DNA of 26,514 nt from Gryganskiella cystojenkinii (Eukaryota > Mortierellomycota > Mortierellomycetes > Mortierellales > Mortierellaceae): the NCBI GenBank assembly GCA_015852425.1, contig JAAAIG010000551.1:1-26514 (forward strand), read 5' to 3'. The position numbers were made by a program, and so were the translations under genes. Positions 1 to 9,374 of this stretch are shown here, piece after piece (position 1 is the stretch's first letter; every line of letters begins with the position of its first letter). A model generated the notes under the pieces. The model was not told where the DNA came from and did not search any database. It saw only the letters and a list, made by a program, of their open reading frames with translations.

Positions 1-1
1 A

Positions 2-1094
2 GAGCGGATCCAGCGAGAAATCGAACGGCAAGCAGCAGCAAGAGTAGCACATCAAGAAACGGTCCGGAAAGCCGAGGCGCAAGCAAGACCGAATCAAGGC
101 CCTAAAGGATGCAAGCAAAGAGAGAAAAGCGCGGAGACGAGAGTTACGGAAAGAAGCATCAAAGAGGAGAACGAGACGATGGAACGAGAACAACAAAAAC
201 ACCACAAAACAATAAACAAGGAAAAGGAGAGTCAGGGCAAGGTACTGCAACAGGACTTTTTTCTAAAACAGACAAAAATCAACAAAGTCAACATCAACAA
301 CACTCTCCGAGTCTCTCGAGGAACACGACAAGCAAGACCAGCACCCTGGCGAAAATCAAGCAACGCCTCTATCTTCGACCACCCCGATGAGGAGATAGTC
401 TGGAAAAACCTGGCCCAGATCCCCAACCGCAACCAAGTACCCGGTCGTAATGAACTGGGAGAAGGTATCTCCAGATTCAACGGGACCGGAGACCCAGAAT
501 TACCTAACGACCATGTCGTAGTGAGCGCGAGGATGCGCGGAATCTCTGAGGGGCGGTTTCCTGTTGTCACCACCGTAAAGCTCACCAGAAAGGGGAGGCT
601 CTGGGGTCGCGACTACATCAAATCGCATAGCCACGTTGAGAGCCCAGTCCACCTGAGAGCCCTCAGGACACAATCCAGCTCTGACCACTCTGAAGAGGCA
701 AACATTGCTCGGTCTGTACGATATTGTCCACCATCGCGCCGATTCAGCAAACGATTACTTGGCGCGTTCTGAACCCTGTTTATACCCCTGATCGATGTCA
801 GAAATGACAGAACCAAGTTTCACGATTTTCGCGCACTTGCCCCGCTCGAACTCGAGTTAGCCTTCATCAGGTGCAAGCTGAACTGGGATGATATTGTCAC
901 AGTTTGCCAAACTGAAACGAATATCCAGCGCAAGCTCGGTGTTTATAACCATACTTACCAACAATAGCCTACCTGTCAAAGGATTACCAGTCGATCGCAC
1001 GCATATTACCAAGGAAGTATCCGACCTGGCTACACACGTCCGACTCAGAATAATAGCCAAACACAGCACCGCCCCGTCTTACTTGAAATATTGA
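2..1094 (+). pseudogene. 5'-truncated, apparently decayed ORF of unknown function
   Basis: Frame 2 is open from the window edge to a TGA at 770-772 (about 256 codons). The same frame stays open for another 64 codons to a TAG at 965-967. Protein-like sequence then continues in frame 3 to a TGA at 1092-1094. The first 60 or so residues are rich in Glu, Arg, Gln and Ala and look like a charged helix or coiled coil. The middle has a more ordinary globular composition (for example FDHPDEEIVWKNL and RMRGISEGRFPVVTTVKLTR). After the TGA comes KLNWDDIVTVCQTETNIQRK. I recognise no family. One in-frame stop and one frame change suggest a decayed gene or mobile-element fragment. Undetected introns could also explain them, but I found no convincing donor/branch/acceptor set. 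The true 5' end lies outside the window. Confidence 0.4.
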
Positions 1095-1314
1095 GACTTC
1101 AAAATTGGGAAAATAAATGGATTTGGATTGTCGATATCACTTTACGCTCTCAGGCGACGTAGAATAAACTTGCCCGTGATGGACTTTTCATACTGTAAGA
1201 AAAAAAAAGTGTTAACGTGCTTCTATCACTGTACAAAAAAACCTCTTCTCCACTTGTCAACCTGATGGAAGAACAATTTTGAAAAAAAAGGTGGTATATT
1301 GCTGTCTTATCCTT
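1095..1314. other. intergenic, 3' flank of the kinase gene
   Basis: These 220 nt lie between the left-edge decayed ORF and the kinase stop codon. They contain several A-runs on the + strand (about 1199-1208, 1235-1241 and 1280-1288) and no coding signal. The part next to 1315 is probably the 3' UTR of the minus-strand kinase. Confidence 0.5.
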
Positions 1315-3847
1315 TCATGATGCACGTGCAACAACAGACTCTCCAGGTTCACCGCTGCTGGTCGCACGTCTATCTCGAACTTCCTTCACGATCTTGCATC
1401 CAGTAACGGATGAATCAAGAGGCACGACTTTGGATCCTACTCTTTGACTCGGTTGTTGTTGTCCCAGCCTTGTCGCCTTGGTGGTTCCAATCTCGAAATC
1501 ACTCTCGTCCAGGATCTGATCCGGTTGCCGTTCGCTCGGGTGACAGTTGTCTATCTGTTTAAACCATTCGCTGTCCAGGACCTTGTTCGCCTGCCAACGC
1601 TTTCGGGTATCCGGTTCGAGCAGGTTCTCAAGGACGTCTGCGATATAGGTGGGTAAACCCAACGTCGTATGTGAGGCTTGTTCCAAGGAAGTCAAGTTAA
1701 TGTGAGACGGAACTTGATCTTCTTGACCCTTTTCTTCCTTCATTTCGAGGTATCGTGCTCGCTTGTAGAGGTATCCGTCCCAGATTGGATCACCATCCGA
1801 GGCTTCGTGCCAGGTGTACCGCCCGAGCCGCATGCACATGTAAATGATTCCACACGACCACATATCTACCTTACTATTAAACCGAAAACAAGGCGAAGAG
1901 CAGGATCTGTTAGAAAAAGATTGCCCACTACAACAAACAGGACGAACAGCCTTGCGTGATATTTTTTTCTTTTCTTTTTCCTTCCTGTTCTTGGCCTTAC
2001 CGAGCATCAAAGGTCTTGTTTGTAAACTCTTCCGGGGCAATAAACGGACCACTACCCCGGATCGAGGCCGAAGACCGAACTTTTTTCTCCCAGGGCATCC
2101 GAAAGACTTCACTATTGCCGAAATCGGCAATCTTGAGACAGCCGTCTGCAGAAAGGAGCAAATTTTCCGGTTTGAGATCCCGATGTACGACTCCCATTGC
2201 GTGTAAAAAAGCCACGCCGTTGACGAGTTGAGCAAAAAAACAGTTGGATTCGGATTCCCCCAAAGAGTTGGCGCTTGCGATCAAAGAATGCATATCACCA
2301 CCGGAACAGTATTCCATGACTTCACTATAGGTATCGCCTTGGAGCTGTAGCAGGTCCATTGTATGGATCACGTTTACGTGCCGCAAGGAGGAAGCGATAC
2401 AGAACTCGCTCGTCAGCCGACGCATGTACTGTTTTTGCGATTCACCATGTGTAAATTTGAATTCCTATGTTCGATAAAGCGAGATGGAAGTGATCGCAAG
2501 TATATTCTGTCAGCAGGCAATTAGAGGGCATACAATCCAGAATACGTTTCTTGTTTTTTTCGCTTCAAAAGACGATGATTTCCTTTACTTTGATGGCGTA
2601 AACGTGCTCCTCGCCAGTTTCCCAATTCTTCTTTACAGACAGACGCACGGTCCCGAAAGCACCTAAAACGGGGTACAAGTGGAACGAAAGATTAATATTT
2701 CGGATCAAGGTGAACCGTTAGAACGGCTGTCAAGGAAGAGAGAGGGAAAAAGGATCATCGATCGTCCCTGTTGTGAACATTTTTTTTTTTTTTGAGTTTT
2801 CTTGGGAATCTGGAATAAATTGGTGGATCTAATCCTTGTAGTTATTTTGAATTAAGATTTAACAGGATGCCAGGTTCTTCATGCGCTTTTTTTTTTTTTA
2901 CCTTTGCCAACGACCTGTTGCAAGTCACCGTACTTTTGAACAAAGTCTGTCCGAACAGAGTGTCGTCTTCGGAAACTTCCCGAAGGACTGCTGGTCTGCT
3001 GGTCATGTTCCATTTCCTGATATTTCTCATTCAGGAGAGACAGTGGATGGTCATAAACGTCAGGCCGTAACTGAGGGAGTTGCGCCTGTGAAGAGTTGTT
3101 CATGGAGATCTGCTGTTGTTGTTGCTGCTGCTGCAAGTCTTCCCGTTCCTTCCTGCCATCCAACAATTCGCGCAATCGTCGGACCTGGTTCGACAAGAAC
3201 TGTTGGCGTTTCGGTGCAGAGAGATTGTGTCGGTGTTGACCATTCGGGAGTTGTTCGAACCGGATTCTGCTTTCGACTACAGATGATGCAGAAGATGGAC
3301 CAGTATCGGTGGAGGCAATAGACCAAGTCGAGGGTGAAGCAGATGCTGGTGCGGTGGTCCGACTGCGTGCAGACGAAAGTGCAGGACGTAAAGGGTGTGG
3401 GGTAGGACGCCGTTGGCGAGACTCTGAGTGAAGCTGCGGACGCGGTGAGGACAAAGAAGAAGAGGGGGAGGATGAGGAAGCGCCAAGAATGTCCGTAAAT
3501 GGCAAGTGGATCGGATGGGTCTCGGATGCGCTCACAAACACGGACGATCCTGCATCGCTTTGATCTGGGGTTGAAATTTGTTGTTGTTGTTGCTGCTGTA
3601 GAGATGATGTAGAAATAGAGGGTGGAAGCGGAGGAATCGATGGGTAAGCGGCAGGGGAGGGAAGAGGAGGTGGGGTTGCGGTCGGTGAGGTGTCCTGTTG
3701 AGCCAGGAGAGGTGATGATTGCGAGACGGAGAGCAACGAGAGCGCAGGGAGTGATTGTTCTTGGCGTTGTCGTCGTTCATGTTCTCGTTGTGGTTGTTCA
3801 GAAAGAGGTCCTTCAGAAGGAGGAGTGCTGTAGTCTTGAGAATTCAT
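1315..3847 (-). CDS. HAL/SAT4-type serine/threonine protein kinase
   Basis: Four exons on the minus strand: 3847-2902, 2662-2589, 2464-2001 and 1873-1315. Together they give 2043 nt, or 680 aa. Residues 1 to about 305 are Ser/Pro/Gln-rich and probably disordered, with two Gln runs. The kinase domain starts near residue 309. Visible motifs are the glycine loop GKGAFG (314-319, split by intron 1), the ATP-binding Lys in YAIKEF (K340, at the exon 2/3 junction), the helix-C Glu in TSEFC (E360), HRDLKPEN (434-441), DFG (454-456), APEE (483-486) and DMWSCGIIYMCM. The YAIKEF, RLTSEFCI and WSCGIIYMC signatures are those of the fungal HAL/NPR family (Sat4/Hal4, Hal5, Npr1). Those kinases regulate plasma-membrane transporters such as Trk K+ uptake; that role here is inferred from the family. 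Introns are 239, 124 and 127 nt, all GT-AG. The gene is divergent from CSB. The exact subfamily is not resolved. Confidence 0.9.
3111..3133. repeat. CAG/CAA microsatellite coding a Gln run in the kinase
   Basis: A short TTG/CTG repeat on the + strand encodes an eight-residue Gln run in the disordered N-terminal part of the minus-strand kinase. Mixed CAA and CAG codons suggest a length-variable but tolerated tract. Confidence 0.8.
3578..3599. repeat. second CAG/CAA microsatellite in the kinase
   Basis: TTG repeats followed by CTG repeats on the + strand encode a seven-residue Gln run in the kinase N-terminus. It is the same type as the tract at 3111-3133, about 450 nt away. Confidence 0.8.
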
Positions 3848-4367
3848 GCGGGAGGGACGGAGATGTCAAGTAAATGTATGTTTACATGTAATATCGGACA
3901 AGAAAAGCAAAATAAAATAAAAAAAAAGAGACTGATCACGAGAATGAACGACGGGTGTAAATGTGATTCCGAGTGAGAAAAAAAAAAGACAAATGCGAAT
4001 CAGAAAAGAAAAAGATGAGAAGAGGGGATGAGAAGGAGGGAACGAAAGCAAAGAAGGAAACAAAACAAAGAAGAAAAGAGAGAATCGGAGAAGGAGTGAA
4101 AGGGAAGAAGAAGGCAACGAACCGTTCAATGCAACGCTGTGCTGTGCCCAATAATAATGGAATGCCATTTGGACTGTCTTTTTCAACGTCATTTTGGTGG
4201 CAACCCGCACCTAAAAAAAATGAAAAGGAAATGCGCATCTCCATGCGAAGCACTTTTTATTTTCTCATTTGACATTCTCTCCATCTCTTCTCTTCTTTAC
4301 TCCTTCTTTTTTTCTTTCTTTTTTTTGGCCTCCACTCTTTCTCGTCTCTCCCACCTTCTCCTCTCAA
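3848..4367. promoter_or_regulatory. divergent upstream region between the kinase and CSB genes
   Basis: These 520 nt separate the two start codons. The kinase-proximal half is A/G-rich on the + strand (about 3900-4120). The CSB-proximal 100 nt (about 4264-4367) is an almost pure C/T tract ending directly at the CSB ATG, the arrangement often seen just upstream of fungal start sites. I see no clear TATA box. Long apparent ORFs on both strands here are low-complexity readings of these tracts. Confidence 0.6.
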
Positions 4368-7300
4368 ATGGCAGATAGCAGCGACAACGATATTCATTAC
4401 AACAACAACATACCCATGTCGGATTCATTGCTTGCATCGCCACATCAACAACGGCCGCATGCCATGACCATGGACGAGGAAACTGCAGTCGCAGACAGTC
4501 TCGACAACTTGCACGGTGTCGGCATGGTGGACCAGGATACTCTCGAGCGTGATATCATTGCCAAGGTATATACTTATTCGCAGACAACGCCGAACCATCC
4601 ATCCAGTCTACTCCTTAGTGCTGACACACTAACCCTCCTACTTGCGTCGTGGTAATGGACATTCTTGACAGGCAAGCAAGGCCTTGGATGCCAAAGAGAA
4701 CGAGTTGGATAAGAAACGACTCGAAAAAGCGCTCAAACAATCAAAGTAGGACAAAGGATGACCTCAAGAGAAAATATGTAGCGTATTGATCTTGTCAGGA
4801 CAGTGTCCTGACTCTTTGTTTACTGCGTTATTGCCTTCTATTTCGTTAGCAAACTACAACTGGAGATCAGGAAATTGGAGGGCAACAAAAGAAAACTTGA
4901 ACGTGGATCTTTTGCCATGACCAATCTGGAAGAGAGAATCAACGATTTGGCAAGTTCAACCTGTTCACAGTACGTATTTGTAACGGACGATAAAGATCTC
5001 AAGGACTAACAAAGTACTTTTTTTTTTTTTTTTTTTTTTTTGGTTCTCCTCAACAGACAGGAGAGTTAGTGCAGGTACAAAAGGATGAGCAGGATATTTC
5101 AGAAAGGATTCGTGCTCGAAAGCTGGGAAAGCCATTACCAGGTATTCCTCGACTCGCAACAAAATCTTTCACACAACTTGAGGGTACTTTTGTTTAAACT
5201 TCTAATGACTCCCCGTTACACTGCCTTTATATCATAGAACCGTCATCGTCCATTAATACGAATCAAATTGGTGGAGAAACAGAAAGAGAATACCTCATCC
5301 GGACAGGAAAGATTACTCCGTTCGCTGCCATGTCTGGCTTCGAGAGGACTCGACACGACCCTGTCAGTGCCAGTAACACAACCACAACTCTTGCGACCAA
5401 TAACTCATTCACACAGCAGGATTCCGCACCCATGTCACACGTCAACCTGAAGAGACCATCTTGGAGTCTCATCGGGAAAAAACTTCCAGTCAAAGCAGAG
5501 GAGCCTGTCCAGCCCACAAGTCGTTCAACAGCTCTCTCATTCGCACCCTCAGAACGATCCAGTATGAAAAAAGCCAAGAGTCGGATCACTTCTGGAGCAG
5601 ATCAAGATGATGATGATGATGGTTTTGAAGATGACGAGTCAAGCGTGGGCACAGACGATATGGACTCGGACTTTGTGGATACTGAAAGCGCTACCGCTGT
5701 CGATAGCGAGATTGATTCCAAGGACGACAAGGTGGACGATGAAGATTACACAGATCTCCAGGTCCTGTCCGAGGACGACGATTTCAAACCCGATGACGAT
5801 CTCGTTATCGAAAAAACCTCAAAAAAGAGATCCAAGGGCGGTGCGGCTTACAAGTTTCTGTGCGAGGACGATGGCGACGAAATGCATTACCAGAAGCGAC
5901 TCTCGGACTGGGCACAAAAGCGGAGACATTTACGGTGGCGTGTTAATCACGTAAGATTTTCAAGTGAAAATTTAACTATCGTTCAAGTTGAGTGTTGAGT
6001 ATAAGTAGCTGGACTGACAGTTTTCCCCCCATTTTATTTCAATTGAAAAAAGCCCGAGGCTTCCATGGAGACGGATCTGTCTGAAGGGTGGGACAACCCC
6101 GAACAAAAGCTCGACCCTAGTCTGGAGATGACCAACACCCACCCAAACATCCCCGATGCGGAACTGGAGGGTGGGTTCCGTATCCCTGGAGATATATTTT
6201 CGAATCTTTTCGACTACCAAAAGACTTGTACGCAGTGGCTATGGGAGTTGCATTGTCAAGGTGCAGGAGGCATCATTGGTGATGAAATGGCAAGTCCGAT
6301 AGTTTTTGTCCGCGATAACTCTTTTGAATAACCGAGATGAGCCTAATTTCCGATCTTTATGTTCATGGATGATTATTTCACCCGTTTTAGGGTCTTGGCA
6401 AGACAATTCAGATCATCTCGTTCCTGGCAGGACTCCATTACAGTGGAAAGCTGGACGGACCCGTGGTCATTGTCTGCCCAGCGACGTTGCTGAAACAGTG
6501 GGTCAAGGAGTTTCATCGATGGTGGCCTCCGCTCCGTGTTGCGATTTTGCATTCAAGTGGTTCAGGTATGCACGGAAAAGTCGACGAGGATGGGCAAGAC
6601 GAAGACTCGTTCTCGGATGGCTACGGTTCTGGAAACAAGAAGAAGAAGACCAAGAAGCGGTTCGGAGGCGGGACGCGTCGTCGAGGTCCTAACAGTCGTG
6701 AAGCGCCCGAGGAAAGAACGGTTGCAGACACGATCGTGGACAGGATCAGTGCCAAGGGTCATGTCCTGGTGACAACCTACGCAGGGCTTCGGATTCATTC
6801 CTCTCGTCTACTTCGCAAGAACTGGTCTTATATCGTCTTGGATGAAGGTCACAAGATCCGTAACCCCGATGCGGATATTACGTTAACGTGCAAGCAGTTC
6901 AGGACGCCGCATCGAATCATCCTCTCAGGAACGCCTATCCAAAACAACTTGAACGAGCTGTGGTCACTCTTTGACTTTGTCTTTCCTGGTCGGTTGGGCA
7001 CGCTACCCGTCTTCCAGTCTCAGTTTGCGATTCCGATCAACCTAGGAGGGTACGCGAACGCAAGTAATGTCCAGGTCCAGACCGCTTATAAGTGTGCGGT
7101 CGTTCTCCGAGATCTCATCAACCCTTATCTCCTGAGACGGATGAAGGTTGATGTCGCCACGGATATGCCCAAAAAGTCTGAGCAGGTGCTGTTTTGCAAA
7201 CTCACACCACCGCAGCGTGCCGCATACGAAGATTTCTTGCGATCCAACGAGCTCACGTCGATCATGAACGGGAAACGGCATGCACTCTTTGGAATCGATG

Positions 7301-9230
7301 TGGTCCGCAAGATTTGCAACCACGCCGATATCCTCGGTCGTGCGTTGCATGAGAACGATCCCGATTATGGTGATTATACCAAGAGTGGCAAGATGGTTGT
7401 GGTCAAGTCCCTGTTACAGATGTGGCGCAAGGACAAGCATCGTATCTTGCTGTTTTCCCAAACGAGGACCATGCTCGATATCCTGGAAAAGTTTATCAAG
7501 TCTGAGGGGTACACCTATCGACGGATGGATGGAACGACACCGATCCAAAACCGAATGGGACTCGTGGATGAGTTCAACGCTCGGGATGATATCTATGTCT
7601 TCTTGTTGACGACCAAGGTTGGTGGTCTAGGAGTGAACCTCACTGGTGCGGATCGGGTCATCATCTTTGATCCCGATTGGAATCCCTCGACGGATGTTCA
7701 GGCAAGAGAGCGAGCCTGGCGATTGGGCCAAACCAGAGCAGTGACGATCTATCGGCTAATGACCTCGGGAACCATCGAAGAAAAGATCTATCATCGACAA
7801 ATCTTTAAACAGTTCCTGACCAACAAAATCTTGAAGGATCCGAAACAACGGCGATTCTTTAAGAGTCATGATATGGCGGATCTGTTCACGCTCGAAAACG
7901 AGGACGCGGTTGGCACCGAGACCGGTGGAATTTTTGCCGGATCTGAGATTGCTGTGTCGAAATCCTCGGAGGGCAGTGGCGGTGGTCGAAGTAAAGGCAA
8001 GAGTCGTTCGTCTAAGCGCGCTGGCGATGATCCAGAGCAGTTGATGCAGATTGATGGTTTGCGCAAGATGGAGAAGTTGTAAGTCTCAACGACGATCATT
8101 TTGTGACATATTTTATATGCTGGGACATTTGCTAATAATGAAATCACACTTGATTTGGCTAACACAACTTTCTAGTAAAATGCCCCGCGAGTCTGGCTCT
8201 CTGCCTGGAGGTGTCATGAATGGAGAAGACGACGAGGAGCTCAGCTTTAGCAAATCAAAATCAAATACTGAAGACAAGTTGTCGTCTTCTTCGACTGGAC
8301 ACGATGGAACCGAGGCGAATATTCTCAGTAGTCTCTTTGAGATGTCAGGCGTGCACAGTGCATTGAAACATGACGAGATTATGGATTCTGCGAAACAAGA
8401 GCATTTGATTGTCGAGCGTGAGGGTAAGCATCCTTGTTTTCTTATTATTGACGGACTTTATTGACGAGCGATGGACTAACCAAAAGTCATTTTTTTTTCT
8501 CGTTAATGTAGCTACGCGTGTTGCAGAACGAGCTATGGCGGCTTTAAAGGAGTCGAGAAAGAGGCGCAGGCGCCAAGATCTGGACGTGCCAACCTGGACA
8601 GGCAAGTCTGGTACAGCAGGAGCACCCAGGACCTTTATTATGCAACAACAGCAACAAGAAGACGATCGTCGTCGACAACTAGAGTCCTCTGGCCCTAAAC
8701 TTAGATTTGGTACCGCGAACGTGTTCAATCCCAGTGTCGCGTCAGCTATTGACTCACCATTGCGACCAGGATCTGGTAGCTTGAAACCAGGTCTTGCGGG
8801 CGTTAACAGATTCGGAGTCGGTGCAGGGGGACCTGGATCGTCATCGGCATCGGCTTCGTCTTCATCACTTCTAGCTGGAATGCTGGAGCGGAAGCGACTC
8901 GAACAAGGTGATCGACCCAATCGACCCAGGTCCGAGTCTTCATCCCCGAACGCGTCATCCTCTTCGTCCTCTCGTGGTTCATCTCCATTCAGGCAAGATC
9001 CGTCGATCCTTCAGGATGGCTCTCGAGAGAGTTTGATCACCAAGATCCGGGACTACATGTTGGATCAAGGAGGTCGAGTCATGTCAGCCGATTTGGTGGC
9101 CCATTTTCAAGATCAACTGGCGGACGTGGAGCAGATCGTTTTCAAAAAGATGCTCAAAGGTATCGCAGTCCTCGAAAAGTCTCCTCACGATGGCAAAGGT
9201 TGGTGGAAGCTCAAGCCAGAGTACTACTGA
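4368..9230 (+). CDS. RAD26: CSB/ERCC6/RAD26 SNF2-family ATPase (transcription-coupled repair)
   Basis: Nine exons: 4368-4565, 4672-4745, 4850-4949, 5057-5141, 5238-5950, 6053-6289, 6391-8078, 8176-8423 and 8512-9230. Together they give 4062 nt, or 1353 aa. The family binds stalled RNA polymerase II and starts transcription-coupled nucleotide-excision repair. Visible parts are an N-terminal coiled coil, the RAD26-like stretch [13 protein letters not shown], an acidic region (about 274-340), Walker A GLGKT (470-474), DEGH (620-623), [10 protein letters not shown], and motif V/VI ending [11 protein letters not shown] (906-916). Between motifs Ia and II sits a Lys-rich insert typical of CSB. The C-terminus (about 1286-1353) resembles the CSB winged-helix domain, ending [10 protein letters not shown]. 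The intron between DEM and GLGKT has a GC donor. The exon 3 end is uncertain: GC donor at 4950, or GT donor after 4973 adding 8 residues. I chose ATG 4368 because the in-frame ATG at 4269 would translate the pyrimidine tract. Confidence 0.95.
4950..5056 (+). other. probable GC-AG intron 3 of CSB, with long poly-T
   Basis: Ending exon 3 after GAT TTG leaves the donor GCAAGT, with the acceptor CTCAACAG at 5049-5056. This joins ERINDL to TGELVQ smoothly. An alternative is a GTATTT donor at 4974, which keeps frame and adds eight residues (ASSTCSQY). A run of T's (about 5018-5041) lies before the acceptor. The strong-looking GTACGT at 4970 does not keep the frame open. Confidence 0.55.
6290..6390 (+). 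other. GC-AG intron inside the CSB Walker A motif
   Basis: The upstream exon ends GAT GAA ATG (Asp-Glu-Met) and the downstream exon begins GGT CTT GGC AAG ACA (Gly-Leu-Gly-Lys-Thr). Restoring DEMGLGKT fixes the boundary at ATG|GCAAGT, so the donor is GC, not GT. The acceptor is CGTTTTAG and the length is 101 nt. No GT donor nearby restores the motif. Confidence 0.9.
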
Positions 9231-9374
9231 GGCGGTTTTTTTGCTTGAAATTAGAATATCATACATCAAGAATAATAGAAGAGCTTTATCTCGACGCCCC
9301 AACAAAAAACACTTGTGAAAAAAAAAATCGGGCTTGTGTGGTGTGTCAAAAGGAGATAGAGATCTAAAATTTGA
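9231..9374. other. convergent 3' flanks of CSB and RdRP
   Basis: Only 144 nt separate the CSB stop (+) from the RdRP stop (-). AATAGAA at 9274-9280 could be a poly-A signal for CSB. No other coding signal is seen. Transcripts reading through either end would overlap antisense. Confidence 0.5.

Noticed and set aside
3866..4253. Overlapping minus-strand ORFs rich in Phe, Ser and Leu that look like membrane proteins
   Set aside because: They are translations of the A/G-rich tract upstream of the kinase. All frames show the same biased composition and there is no conserved motif.
4269..4367. An in-frame upstream ATG that would extend CSB by 33 residues
   Set aside because: The added peptide is Phe/Ser/Leu low complexity from a pyrimidine tract, typical of a leader. 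The ATG at 4368 gives a normal acidic, Ser-rich N-terminus.
5018..5041. Long T run as a possible terminator or Pol III stop
   Set aside because: It lies inside a CSB intron just before the acceptor, where pyrimidine-rich sequence is expected. No Pol III A or B box was seen nearby.
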